DNA of 14,954 nucleotides from Frankiaceae bacterium (GCA_030840515.1 JAVEEJ010000197.1:1-14954); one strand, 5' to 3'. Numbered from the stretch's first letter, positions 1 to 8,067 are shown. The notes: generated by a model not told the origin, from the letters alone. Numbers and translations are program-made.

Positions 1-294
1 GCGGTGATCCCGTTGGGGTACGCCGACGGCATCCCTCGCGCGGCCACAGGCGTTGCCCCGCTGTGGCTGGCAGGGCGTCGGCGGACCATCGCCGGCACGG
101 TCTCCATGGACCAGGTTGTCGTCGACATCGGTGAGGACGACGTGAGCGTCGGCGATGAGGCGCTGCTGTTCGGGCCGGGCGACCACGGTGAGCCGACGGC
201 AGACGACTGGGGCTCCGCGCTCGGCACCATCGGCTACGAGATCGTCACCCGCATCGGGCCGCGGGTGCCGCGTCGCTACCTGGGGGAGTCGTGA
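1..294 (+). CDS. alr: Alanine racemase, C-terminal part (5' end outside window)
   Basis: PLP-dependent enzyme interconverting L- and D-alanine for peptidoglycan, cytoplasmic. Only the last 97 residues are present, read in frame from base 1 with no start in the window. They belong to the C-terminal beta domain. The motif PLGYADGIPR holds the catalytic Tyr (codon 19-21), which acts across the dimer interface in this family. GTVSMDQ is the second conserved active-site stretch, and GYEIVTRIGPRVPRRY is the typical family C-terminus. The stop TGA (292-294) overlaps the GTG start of the next gene in a GTGA junction, so the two are probably translationally coupled. In actinomycetes alr commonly precedes tsaE, as here after two intervening genes. 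Confidence 0.95.
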   Translation, partial: AVIPLGYADGIPRAATGVAPLWLAGRRRTIAGTVSMDQVVVDIGEDDVSVGDEALLFGPGDHGEPTADDWGSALGTIGYEIVTRIGPRVPRRYLGES

Positions 295-1358
295 GTCGGG
301 CTCGCCGGGTCGGGCTGATCGGTGCCGCCGCCGGCCTCGTGGCAGCAGGTGTCGGTGCGGGTCTGGCCGCGGAGCGCCTCGCCGTCGGTCGGGCGCGGCT
401 CAAGCCCGACGCGGATGCGAGAGAGCCGTTCGGCCGGCTGGAAGGGCGAGCCCGCGTGGTGCTGGCCGACGACGGCGTGCCGCTGCACGTCGCGGAGGTC
501 GGGCCGCAGGATGCGCCGCTCACCGTGGTCTTCACTCACGGCTACGCGCTGGAGCTGGCCTGCTGGCACTACCAGTGGCAGGGCCTGTCGGAGGCGGACG
601 GCCCCGGGCGACTGGTGTTCTGGGACCAGCGCAGTCACGGCCGGTCGGGTCGCAGCACCCGGGAGCACAGCACCATCGACTGGTGCGGTGAGGACCTGGC
701 GCGGGTCATCGCCGAGGTCGCGCCGAGCGGCCCGCTGGTGCTGGTCGGGCACTCGATGGGCGGCATGACGGTGATGGCTCTTGCCGACCGCTATCCAGAG
801 CTGTTCAGGGAGCGCGTGGTCGGTGTCGCGCTGATGTCGACCTCACCCGGCAAGCTCAGCGAGCTCACGCTCGGGATCCCGGCCCGGATGGCCAAGCTCA
901 TCAAGCCACTCACCGGCAGGACCGTCGAGCAGCTGGCCCGACGCAAGGTGCTGGTCGAGCGCACCCGACGGGTGGGCAGCGACCTGGGCTTCCTGCTGAC
1001 TCGTCGCTACGCCTTCGGCGGCCCGGTCGCGCCGTCGCTGGTGGAGTTCGTGGAGCAGATGATCGCCGCGGTCCCGATCGACGTGATCGCGGACTTCTAC
1101 CCGACGTTCGACGACCACGACAAGCTCGGGGCGCTCGACGTCCTGCACGGCATCGAGACGCTCGTCCTGGTCGGGGAGGACGACCTGGTCACGCCCAGCG
1201 CCCACAGCGAGCAGATCGTCGCTGCGCTGCCCGAGGCAGAGCTCGTCGTCGTCCCGGCTGCCGGACACCTCGTGCAGCTCGAGCGTCCCTCGCTGGTGAA
1301 CCTGCACCTGCGCGCGCTGTGCGCCCGTGCCGCGCGCGCGGCAGGCCTGGCGGCGTGA
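291..1358 (+). CDS. Alpha/beta hydrolase with N-terminal membrane anchor
   Basis: 355 aa alpha/beta-fold hydrolase; substrate unknown. Seen in the protein: a hydrophobic Gly/Ala-rich segment at residues 7-27 after an Arg-rich start, likely a signal anchor; the oxyanion-hole THG at 82-84; the nucleophile elbow GHSMGG with Ser155; an acid candidate Asp298 in GEDDLVTP; and catalytic His326 in AGHLVQLERP. The triad is complete and correctly ordered. A cap-like helical insert lies around residues 190-270. GTG 291 overlaps the alr stop by 4 bp, with a purine-rich GGGGGAG just 2 nt upstream, so initiation probably depends on coupling. A hydrolase between alr and tsaE is a familiar actinobacterial arrangement, but its role there is not known to me. 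Esterase, lipase or haloperoxidase-like labels would be guesses. Confidence 0.9.
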   Translation: MSRARRVGLIGAAAGLVAAGVGAGLAAERLAVGRARLKPDADAREPFGRLEGRARVVLADDGVPLHVAEVGPQDAPLTVVFTHGYALELACWHYQWQGLSEADGPGRLVFWDQRSHGRSGRSTREHSTIDWCGEDLARVIAEVAPSGPLVLVGHSMGGMTVMALADRYPELFRERVVGVALMSTSPGKLSELTLGIPARMAKLIKPLTGRTVEQLARRKVLVERTRRVGSDLGFLLTRRYAFGGPVAPSLVEFVEQMIAAVPIDVIADFYPTFDDHDKLGALDVLHGIETLVLVGEDDLVTPSAHSEQIVAALPEAELVVVPAAGHLVQLERPSLVNLHLRALCARAARAAGLAA

Positions 1359-1966
1359 CAGCACCGGGCCTGCAGACACCGGGCGTGCACACACCGAGCT
1401 GGCCGGAACTCGCGACCGCGATCAGCAGTTGCACCCGCTGTCCGGAGCTTGTCGCCACCCGGCAACGCGTGGTGGTGGGCCAGCTCAGGCAGCAGTCGAG
1501 GCTGCTGCTCGTGGGCGAAGCTCCCGGAGCCCAGGAGGACGAGGTCGGCGAGCCCTTCGTGGGCAGAGGCGGCCAGCTGCTCGACGAGCTGTTGGAGGGC
1601 GCCGGACTGCACCGGTCGCAGGTGTCGGTGGCCAACGTGCTCAAGTGCCGGCCACCGGCGAATCGGACGCCGAAGCCGGCGGAGGTGGCGAACTGCCGGA
1701 GTTGGTTGACCCAGCAGCTCGCGCTGGCCGACCCCGCCGTCGTGGTCGCCCTCGGCGCCACCGCGACCGGCTGGTTCTTCGGTCGGGGCTCGCGGCTCAC
1801 CGAGCTGCGCGGACGGCCACACGACGTGGACGGGCGGGTGCTCGTGGCGACCTATCACCCCTCGGCCGCCCTGCGGTTCGGCCCGAAGGGCGAGCCGCGT
1901 CGGCTCCTGCAAGCCGACCTCGAGCTCGCGGCCGCGCTGCTGGCGCAGGGTCGTGCCGATGCGTGA
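1355..1966 (+). CDS. Family 4 uracil-DNA glycosylase (Fe-S type)
   Basis: 203 aa enzyme removing uracil from DNA to start base-excision repair. Family 4 is shown by motif 1 GEAPGAQED (residues 54-62) running into GEPFVGRGG, and by the HPSAALR motif at 168-174. Four cysteines at 26, 29, 98 and 114 (CTRC; then C-x15-C in a Pro-rich stretch) are the ligands expected for the family's [4Fe-4S] cluster. The length is normal. The start is GTG 1355, overlapping the hydrolase stop in a GTGA junction; a second in-frame GTG at 1385 is possible because the first ~12 residues are low complexity. It lacks the KRRIH loop of UdgX and the family 5 motif 1. Being coupled to a cell-wall and tRNA-modification operon is probably positional, not functional. 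Confidence 0.92.
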   Translation: MTAPGLQTPGVHTPSWPELATAISSCTRCPELVATRQRVVVGQLRQQSRLLLVGEAPGAQEDEVGEPFVGRGGQLLDELLEGAGLHRSQVSVANVLKCRPPANRTPKPAEVANCRSWLTQQLALADPAVVVALGATATGWFFGRGSRLTELRGRPHDVDGRVLVATYHPSAALRFGPKGEPRRLLQADLELAAALLAQGRADA

Positions 1967-2894
1967 GGACCTGCGCTTCTGCCCCGCGACGGTGCAGGAC
2001 GCCGCGGAGGTGCGCGCCGTCGCCGCCGCCGCGTTCGCCGCGCGCCCGTCCCTGCAGCCACCGTCGGCGGCGCTCACCGAGTCAGTGGCCGACGTCGCCG
2101 CGGACCTGGACAGTGCAGGTGGGGCCGTGGTGAGGCGGGGAGACGCCGTACTCGCGTGCCTGCGACTTGCCTTTGACGATGACGTGGTGCGACTGCGACG
2201 GGTGGCGGTGCACCCCGATCATCAGGGACGCGGACTCGGGACCCGGCTCGCGCTCTGGACCCAGGCCTGGCTCGCTCGGCGCCGGCTCGACGGGACGCTC
2301 GGTGAGGTCAGCCGCATCGCGGTGGACGTCAGGCGCGAGCTGCCCGCGAACAAGCGTTTCTGGGAGGTGCTCGAGTACGGCGTGGTGCCACCTCGCCCCG
2401 GGCTGCCGGATCACATGCTGACGCTCGAGCGCGCACTTCCTGCTGCAGTGTCGGTGCCCGACGCGGAGGCGATGCGCGCGCTTGGCGCTCAGCTGGTGCC
2501 GGTGCTGAAGCCGGGAGACGTCGTCCTCCTCCATGGCGAGCTCGGCGCCGGCAAGACCACGTTCACCCAGGGACTGGCCGCGGCGCTGGAGGTCCGGGGA
2601 GCGGTGACCTCACCGACGTTCGTGATCGCCCGGGTGCACCCGGGGTCGCTTCCACTCGTGCACGTGGACGCCTACCGCGTCGGGAGCGGGCTGGAGGTCG
2701 ACGACCTCGACCTCGACACGGCGCTCGAGGACTCGGTCACGGTCGTCGAGTGGGGCGAGGGCCTGGTGGAGGACCTGTCGGCCGACCGGCTCGAGGTGCG
2801 CATCGAGCGCTCGCAGGCCGAAGCCGATGAGCGGCGGGTCGTCGTACTCGAGGCTTTCGGCCCGCGTTGGAGGGGCGTGGCGCTGCCGGGCTGA
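1959..2894 (+). CDS. tsaE: GNAT acetyltransferase fused to TsaE ATPase
   Basis: 311 aa, two domains. Residues 1-158 are a GNAT fold: motif A runs RRVAVHPDHQGRGLGTRL with the acetyl-CoA loop QGRGLG, followed by an N-K-R-F-W segment near 131-136 where GNATs usually have the N-x-x-a-x-x-f/l-Y helix. Residues ~165-300 are TsaE, the P-loop ATPase that drives the TsaB-TsaD t6A37 complex: Walker A GELGAGKTT (193-201, Lys199), SPTF (218-221), VHVDAYR (234-240) and VVEWGE (262-267), all in family order. Stand-alone TsaE is about 150 aa, so the N-terminal half is a true addition. ATG 1959 has AGGG 8 nt upstream; GTG 1953 is an in-frame alternative. It overlaps the glycosylase gene. The substrate of the GNAT half is unknown; it is distinct from rimI at 9659. 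Confidence 0.9.
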   Translation: MREDLRFCPATVQDAAEVRAVAAAAFAARPSLQPPSAALTESVADVAADLDSAGGAVVRRGDAVLACLRLAFDDDVVRLRRVAVHPDHQGRGLGTRLALWTQAWLARRRLDGTLGEVSRIAVDVRRELPANKRFWEVLEYGVVPPRPGLPDHMLTLERALPAAVSVPDAEAMRALGAQLVPVLKPGDVVLLHGELGAGKTTFTQGLAAALEVRGAVTSPTFVIARVHPGSLPLVHVDAYRVGSGLEVDDLDLDTALEDSVTVVEWGEGLVEDLSADRLEVRIERSQAEADERRVVVLEAFGPRWRGVALPG

Positions 2895-2937
2895 GGGCGG
2901 CAGGATGTGGCCCGCCCGCCGACCTGAGGAGCCCCCT

Positions 2938-4500
2938 GTGAGCCTTTCCCTCGCCGCTGTCCTCGCCGAAGGCGCCCGGCGCTACCCGGCCCGCGACGCC
3001 GTCGTGTTCATGGGCCGGGGCACGTCGTACTCGGACCTCTGGGAGCAGTCCCGGCGCTATGCCTCGGTGTTCGCCTCGCGAGGCATCGGCCGCGGCGACC
3101 GGGTGGCCCTGCTGCTTCCCAACGTGCCGGACTTCCCGCGCGCCTACTTCGGGACGCTGGCGCTCGGCGCGGTCGTCGTACCCGTCCACGCTCTGCTCAC
3201 CGCCGAGGAGATCGCGTTCGTGCTGCGCGACTCCGGGGCGTCCCTGCTGGTGTGCGCCGGCCCGCTGCTCGGCGAGGGGGCGAAGGGCGCCGAGCTCGCT
3301 GGCGTTCCGATCGTCTCGGTGCTCGGGGCGGGCGACGCTGCTGGCTCGGGCGACACCGGGATCGAGGCCCTGGAAGCGCTCGCGGCCGATGTCGAGCCGG
3401 TGGCGACCTATCAGCTCTGCGAGCCCGACGACGACGCGGTGATCCTCTACACCTCGGGCACCACGGGGCAGCCGAAGGGCGCGGTGCTCACCCACCTCAA
3501 CCTGGTGATGAACTCGACGCTCTCGTCGATCGACGTGATCGGGCTGTCCAGCAACGACGTGATCCTCGGCTGCTTGCCGTTGTTCCACATCTTCGGCCAG
3601 ATCTGCAGCATGGCGGCCGGCTTCCGGCAGGGCGCGACAATCGTGCTGCTGCCGAAGTTCGACGGCGCGACGGCGCTCGATCTCATCGTCGAGCACGAGG
3701 TCACGGTCTTCCAGGGCGTCCCCACGATGTACATCGGGTTGCTCGAGGCTGCGAAGGCTGACCCGCGCCGCCCGCAGCTGCGCACCTGTGTGTCCGGCGG
3801 TGCGGCGCTTCCGGTCTCGGTCATCGAGCAGTTCAAGGAGGTCTTCGGCGCCGACATCTACGAGGGCTACGGCCTGTCGGAGACCTCACCCGTGGCGACG
3901 TTCAACCAGCCGCTGTTCGGACGCAAAGCCGGCACCGTCGGCCACCCGATCTGGGGCGTCGAGGTCCGGATCGCGGCAGCGGACGTCGAGGACCGCATCG
4001 ACTTCATGCCCGACGGTGAGAGCGGCGAGGTCGTCATCCGCGGGCACAACATCATGAAGGGCTACCACAACAACCCGGAGGCCACGAAGGCGGCGATCGT
4101 CGACGGCTGGTTCCGCACCGGGGACATCGGCGTGCGTGACGGCGAGGGATTCATCGCGATCGTCGACCGCAAGAAGGACCTCATCATCCGTGGCGGCTTC
4201 AACGTCTACCCGCGCGAGCTCGAGGAGATCCTCGTGCGCGCACCGGGCGTCGCGCAGATCGCCGTCATCGGGCTACCCGACGAGACCCACGGCGAGTCGG
4301 TGTGCGCCGTGGTCATCCCCGAGCCGGGCTCGGACTTCACGGTGGATGCGCTGCTCGACTACGGCAACGACAAGCTCGGCAAGCACAAGCGGCCGACCCG
4401 GGTTGAGGTGGTCGACGCCTTCCCGCTCGGTCCCAGCGGCAAGGTGCTCAAGCGCGAGTTGGTGGCGCGCTTCCGTACGGGCGGCGGGACGGCGGGCTGA
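2938..4500 (+). CDS. Long-chain fatty acyl-CoA ligase (FadD-like)
   Basis: 520 aa ANL-superfamily adenylate-forming enzyme; predicted reaction is fatty acid + ATP + CoA to acyl-CoA + AMP + PPi. Visible core motifs in order: P-loop-like YTSGTTGQPKG (171-181), YGLSETSP (311-318), WFRTGDIG (391-398), hinge DRKKDLIIRGGFNVYPRE (410-427) and the C-terminal adenylation lysine Lys502 in GPSGKVLKREL. The start GTG 2938 is chosen because GAGGA lies 7 nt upstream (2926-2930) and the protein then begins directly at the domain; ATG 2905 and the longer open frame are less likely. It is 43 bp after tsaE, so co-transcription is possible. Exact chain length cannot be read from sequence. It is clearly different from the second ligase at 8060-9595. 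Confidence 0.92.
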   Translation: MSLSLAAVLAEGARRYPARDAVVFMGRGTSYSDLWEQSRRYASVFASRGIGRGDRVALLLPNVPDFPRAYFGTLALGAVVVPVHALLTAEEIAFVLRDSGASLLVCAGPLLGEGAKGAELAGVPIVSVLGAGDAAGSGDTGIEALEALAADVEPVATYQLCEPDDDAVILYTSGTTGQPKGAVLTHLNLVMNSTLSSIDVIGLSSNDVILGCLPLFHIFGQICSMAAGFRQGATIVLLPKFDGATALDLIVEHEVTVFQGVPTMYIGLLEAAKADPRRPQLRTCVSGGAALPVSVIEQFKEVFGADIYEGYGLSETSPVATFNQPLFGRKAGTVGHPIWGVEVRIAAADVEDRIDFMPDGESGEVVIRGHNIMKGYHNNPEATKAAIVDGWFRTGDIGVRDGEGFIAIVDRKKDLIIRGGFNVYPRELEEILVRAPGVAQIAVIGLPDETHGESVCAVVIPEPGSDFTVDALLDYGNDKLGKHKRPTRVEVVDAFPLGPSGKVLKRELVARFRTGGGTAG

Positions 4501-4554
4501 TCGTCTGGCCGCAGGGAGCGGTGGCAGCGGGTGACGGAGGCAGAATGGGCTGCC

Positions 4555-7101
4555 ATGGGCCGGTACCCGAGTGGCTACGTGACGTTCATGTTCACGGACA
4601 TCGAAGGTTCGACGCGGCTGCACCATGACCTCGGGGCCGGTTACCCCGCACTCCTCGATCGACACGACCGCCTGGTAACTGCGGCGATCGAACAGTTCCG
4701 GGGCGTCACCGTCAACTCCATGGGTGACGGCGTATTTGCCGCCTTCCAAGAAGCCGCGGACGCCGTGGACGCCGCCGCCGAGATCCAGCGTCGAGTCGCG
4801 GCGGAAGCGTGGCCAGGTTCGGTTGAGTTGCGGGTGCGGATCGGACTTCACGCCGGACCGGCTGAACCGCGGGGTCGGGCGTACGTCGCGCTTGCCGTAC
4901 ACCAAGCGTCGCGAGTGGCATCGGCGGCGCACGGCGGTCAAGTGCTGGCCACGACCTCGGTCGTCGACGGAGTCAAGGGGCCCACCTCGGGCGCATGGCG
5001 TGAGCTGGGGGCTTTCCGTCTCAAGGATTTCGATGACGCGGCCCACCTGTGGCAGCTCGACGTCGCCGGTGTCGCGTCGTCGGACGGCTTTGTACGCGCT
5101 GCACCCGATGTCCCGCACAACGTCCCGGACGTGCGGACATCCTTTGTCGGCCGTGACCACGACTTGCATCAACTGCAGGAGCTGATCACCGCGGGCCAGC
5201 GCGTGGTGAGCCTGGTGGGCCCGGGAGGTGTGGGCAAGACGCGGCTCGGGTTCGAGCTGACGAAGCGCATGAGCAGTGCGTTCACGCACGGTGCCTGGGT
5301 GGTGCTGCTCGCCAACGAGAGAGAACGCGATATCGCGCTCCGCGTCCTGCAAGTGCTCAATGTCCCTGAGCGGGGTGATGTGGCCCCACGTGAGACGCTG
5401 CGCCGGGCTCTGCAAGCGCGCCAGACGATGCTTCTCGTCGACAACTGCGAACACCTCATCGACCAGGTCGCGGAGCTGGTTGACGACCTCATACGGGAGT
5501 GCCCGGATCTGGTGGTCGTCACCACCACGCGAGAGGCGCTCCGGGTTGCCGACGAGTACGAGTGGCGGGTCGATCCCCTTCCGGTGGAACCGGGGGTGCG
5601 AGCCCCTGGATCTGCCGTAAGGCTCTTCATCGAGCGGGCCACCAGCCGCCGTCGAGACCTTCAGTTCACTCCGTCGGAGGTGGACGTCATCACGGGCATC
5701 TGCCGCGAGCTCGATGGACTGCCGCTGGCCATCGAGCTCGCCGCCGGCCGGCTCCGGCACATGTCGGTCAACGATCTGGCAGCGGCGCTGTCCGAGACGT
5801 TAGGGACGTTGGCGCTAGGTGAGCGGACGCTGGACCGACGGCAGCGGACGATGGACGACCTAGTGCGCTGGAGCCACGACCTGGTCAGCGAACCGGCACG
5901 ACAGCTGCTTCATCACATGTCGATCTTCCGTGGCGCCACATCACTCGAAGCGGTCCGGGCAGTCGTCGAGTCTGCGGATGGCATCGATCAGGCACTGGCG
6001 GAACTGGTGGACAAGTCGCTTGTCACCTTCGATCGGGATGCGCCCAGGCCCTACCGGCTGCTCGTGGTCATCCGAGATTTCGCCGAGCGTCAAATTGCTG
6101 GCACTGCCGCCGAGCCTGCTGCCCGTCGGCGGCATGCTGAATGGCATCGAGCGCTCGCCGAGCGCCTGTGGGCAGCGGGTCGTGACAGGTCCAGGATCCG
6201 TTCGACGCTCGCGGCCACCGACGCCTTGCACGACGATTTCGCGGCAGCCATGGGGTACGCGGCCGAAGCAGAGGCAGGCGATCTGCTCGCCCACATCGCG
6301 CTTGCCCTGAACCCTTACTTCGTGATGCGGGGCAGGCTCGATGAGGGTAGGAGGTGGCTGGAAGGGGCGGCAGCCGCCACTGACGACCCGCTCCTGAGCG
6401 CACGAGCGCTGTCAGGAGCTGGCCGCTTGGCTCAGTGGCAGGGAGACGTCGATATGCCGCGACGAGCTTTCGAGATTCATCTGGTGGAGGCAAGGCGCGC
6501 CGAGAACCGGCTCGAGCAAACAGTGGCGCACCTGCGTCTCGGCGAGTTGCGGGCCTTTGCTGGCGAACTCGACGTCGCTGACAAGCACTTCATGACTGCC
6601 GAGAGGTTCGCCCGGGAAGATGTGACCCTCCCGCCCGGCAACAGCTGGTGGCTGATCGAGGCGTTGAACGGGCACGGCATCGTCGCCTACTTCCGCGGCG
6701 ATCTCGGGACGGCGGAGTCGTTCTACCGGCAGGCGCTCGAGGTGGCGAACTCGGTGAACGCCATCTGTGTGGCGATTCATCTCAACCTGGCCGAGGTACT
6801 CCTGGCGCGAGGCAAGCACGACGAAGCTGAGGCGCTTTTCATCGATCAGCTCGAAGATGTCCGGGAGTTCGCCAGGTTCAGCCTCCCGGGTGTGTACAGC
6901 TACCTGGCGCGACTCTGCCAAGAGCTGGGTCGTGGGAGTGAAGCAACGGCCTGGCGGGATTGGGCGGTGGCGGCAGCCCGTGAGCTGGGCGATCACGCGC
7001 TGGCGCAACAGCTCGCCGTGCCAGCCTCAGGCACAACGGTCTCAGGTGTGCACGCTGATCCCGCGGATGTGCTGTCGGACCTTCAGGTCCCTCCCCGTTG
7101 A
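4555..7101 (+). CDS. Class III cyclase domain / NB-ARC-type ATPase / TPR-like regulator
   Basis: 848 aa multidomain signalling protein; cellular role unknown. Residues 8-165: class III nucleotidyl cyclase fold with FTDIEGST (metal Asp15) and GDG (metal Asp58). Substrate positions are altered: Asn54 replaces the purine-selecting Lys, Ala109 the adenine Asp, His116 the transition-state Asn; Arg120 is kept. Activity on ATP is therefore doubtful, though VH at that site is common in related actinobacterial proteins. Residues ~195-480: STAND/NB-ARC ATPase with GPGGVGKT (222-229), LLVDN (293-297), TTTREALRV (323-331) and GLPLA (388-392). Residues ~525-820: helical repeats resembling TPRs. No C-terminal LuxR HTH and no membrane segment is seen. 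ATG 4555 gives the family-typical start MGRYPSG; GTG 4531 is possible. GC is lower than in the neighbours, suggesting acquisition. Confidence 0.88.
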   Translation: MGRYPSGYVTFMFTDIEGSTRLHHDLGAGYPALLDRHDRLVTAAIEQFRGVTVNSMGDGVFAAFQEAADAVDAAAEIQRRVAAEAWPGSVELRVRIGLHAGPAEPRGRAYVALAVHQASRVASAAHGGQVLATTSVVDGVKGPTSGAWRELGAFRLKDFDDAAHLWQLDVAGVASSDGFVRAAPDVPHNVPDVRTSFVGRDHDLHQLQELITAGQRVVSLVGPGGVGKTRLGFELTKRMSSAFTHGAWVVLLANERERDIALRVLQVLNVPERGDVAPRETLRRALQARQTMLLVDNCEHLIDQVAELVDDLIRECPDLVVVTTTREALRVADEYEWRVDPLPVEPGVRAPGSAVRLFIERATSRRRDLQFTPSEVDVITGICRELDGLPLAIELAAGRLRHMSVNDLAAALSETLGTLALGERTLDRRQRTMDDLVRWSHDLVSEPARQLLHHMSIFRGATSLEAVRAVVESADGIDQALAELVDKSLVTFDRDAPRPYRLLVVIRDFAERQIAGTAAEPAARRRHAEWHRALAERLWAAGRDRSRIRSTLAATDALHDDFAAAMGYAAEAEAGDLLAHIALALNPYFVMRGRLDEGRRWLEGAAAATDDPLLSARALSGAGRLAQWQGDVDMPRRAFEIHLVEARRAENRLEQTVAHLRLGELRAFAGELDVADKHFMTAERFAREDVTLPPGNSWWLIEALNGHGIVAYFRGDLGTAESFYRQALEVANSVNAICVAIHLNLAEVLLARGKHDEAEALFIDQLEDVREFARFSLPGVYSYLARLCQELGRGSEATAWRDWAVAAARELGDHALAQQLAVPASGTTVSGVHADPADVLSDLQVPPR

Positions 7102-7132
7102 CTGCTGGCGACAGATCCGCCTCGGAGTCCGG

Positions 7133-7369
7133 TCAGTCGTTGAGTCGCCGTGGCGGCTCGTTGTCCCGCCATCTCTCCTGAAACGAGTGCAACCGCTGCT
7201 GCTTCGTGCCGCCGATGCCGAACCCGCGCTTCTTCAGGTGACCCTTGCGCAGCTTGATGAACTCGGGGTCAACGCGCACGGGCCGCCCCTTCACCCGCGC
7301 CACGATGTCGCCGATCAGAGCGATCAGCAGCGCGAGGCCCAACAGCCACAGCAGGATCCAGAAGCCCAT
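7133..7369 (-). CDS. Small membrane-anchored hypothetical protein, 78 aa
   Basis: I do not recognise a named family. From ATG at 7367-7369 the protein starts with one strongly hydrophobic helix (MGFWILLWLLGLALLIALIG, residues 1-20). A basic, polar tail follows: VKGRPVRVDPEFIKLRKGHLKKRG, a GFGIGGTKQ turn and an Arg/Glu-rich end. The expected topology is a single N-terminal anchor with a positively charged cytoplasmic tail. The sharply amphipathic, non-random composition supports a real gene despite the short length. It converges on the cyclase-ATPase gene (31 bp apart) and diverges from tsaB (53 bp between starts). No good Shine-Dalgarno or -10 is seen upstream, so its expression signal is unclear. 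Confidence 0.65.
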   Translation of the reverse strand: MGFWILLWLLGLALLIALIGDIVARVKGRPVRVDPEFIKLRKGHLKKRGFGIGGTKQQRLHSFQERWRDNEPPRRLND

Positions 7370-7408
7370 GCCTGCAGTGTGACATCGGGCCGGACAGCGC
7401 GTCTTGCC

Positions 7409-7414
7409 TATGCT
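7409..7414 (+). promoter_or_regulatory. Candidate -10 box for leaderless tsaB
   Basis: TATGCT fits the actinobacterial -10 pattern TAnnnT and ends 8 nt before the GTG start of tsaB. Transcription would begin at or next to the start codon. No Shine-Dalgarno precedes GTG 7423, which agrees with a leaderless mRNA. No convincing -35 is seen at the usual distance, as is often true for such promoters. This is inference from spacing alone. Confidence 0.4.
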
Positions 7415-7422
7415 CCGGACTC

Positions 7423-8059
7423 GTGCGCCTGCTCGCGATCGACACCTCCACGCCGGCCGTTGCCGTGGCACTGCATGACGGTGAGCGCGCCCTGGCTGAG
7501 CGAGTGGTCGTGGACGCCCGACGGCACGGAGAGCTCGTTGCGCCGCTCGTGCAGGAAGTCCTCGACGCGGCGGGGGTGCGTGCTGCCGAGCTCACCGCCA
7601 TCGCCGTCGGCGTCGGACCGGGGCCCTACACGGGGCTGCGCGTCGGCATCGTCACCGCCAAGGTGATGGCCCACGCGCTCGGCGTCCCCGTGTATGGCGT
7701 GTGCGGGCTGGATGCGTTGGCACGACGGGTGGACGCGGATGTCACCGCGTTCACCGTGCTCACCGATGCGCGCCGCAAGGAGGTCTACTGGGCGCGCTAT
7801 CTGCCTGGGGAGCGCGTGGCGGGGCCCTCAGTCGACAAGCCGAGCGTCGTCGCCGCGACAGTGACCGGGCCTTACGTGGGACCCGGCGCCGAGCTCTACC
7901 GGGACGTGCTCGGCGACGTGCACGGGCCGTCGGAGCAGTCGGCAGTGGCGGTGGCCGAGCTCGCTGTGGCGCGTGCCCGCCAGGGGGCGCCGTCCGAGGA
8001 GCTGCGGCCGCTCTACCTCAGGCGCCCCGACGCCACGGAGCCCGCGGCGCCCAAGCCGG

Positions 8060-8067
<8 letters not shown>
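7423..8067 (+). CDS. tsaB: tRNA t6A37 threonylcarbamoyltransferase complex dimerization subunit TsaB
   Basis: 214 aa ASKHA-fold paralogue of TsaD. It has no catalytic metal site of its own and scaffolds TsaD and TsaE in making N6-threonylcarbamoyladenosine at position 37 of ANN-decoding tRNAs. Seen: N-terminal AIDTST (5-10), GVGPGPYTGLRVG (63-75), LTDARRKEVYWA (113-124) and a C-terminal PLYLRRPDA (196-204), which are typical of TsaB. The length is normal. It starts at GTG 7423 without a ribosome-binding site. In most actinomycetes it directly follows tsaE and precedes rimI; here it is separated from both by unrelated genes. Its stop overlaps the convergent ligase stop by 8 bp (8060-8067). Confidence 0.94.

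Noticed and set aside
1355..1966. UdgX or family 5 uracil-DNA glycosylase
   Set aside because: The KRRIH loop of UdgX and the family 5 motif 1 are absent; GEAPG and four cysteines fit family 4.
2827..2937. Longer N-terminus of acyl-CoA ligase 1
   Set aside because: The extra residues overlap tsaE and do not resemble the family; GTG 2938 has a good ribosome-binding site and starts at the domain.
2737..3696. 319-codon minus-strand open frame opposite tsaE and ligase 1
   Set aside because: Composition is R/A/P/H-rich with no motif; it is a shadow of the ligase gene.
4273..5760. 495-codon open frame on the minus strand opposite ligase 1 and the cyclase-ATPase gene
   Set aside because: It crosses two well-supported plus-strand genes, shows no recognisable domain, and long antisense frames are expected at this GC content.
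4555..7101. LuxR/LAL-type transcriptional activator
   Set aside because: The ATPase and helical repeats are similar in plan, but no helix-turn-helix is visible at the C-terminus, which ends in a short polar tail.
7125..7422. GAGTCCGG / CCGGACTC inverted 8-mers flanking the 78-aa gene, as possible ends of a mobile unit
   Set aside because: Eight GC-rich bases 290 bp apart are easily a coincidence, and there is no duplication or transposase.
6767..7666. 299-codon plus-strand frame spanning the cyclase-ATPase end and the tsaB start
   Set aside because: It overlaps two real genes in another frame and runs antisense through the small membrane protein, with no domain of its own.
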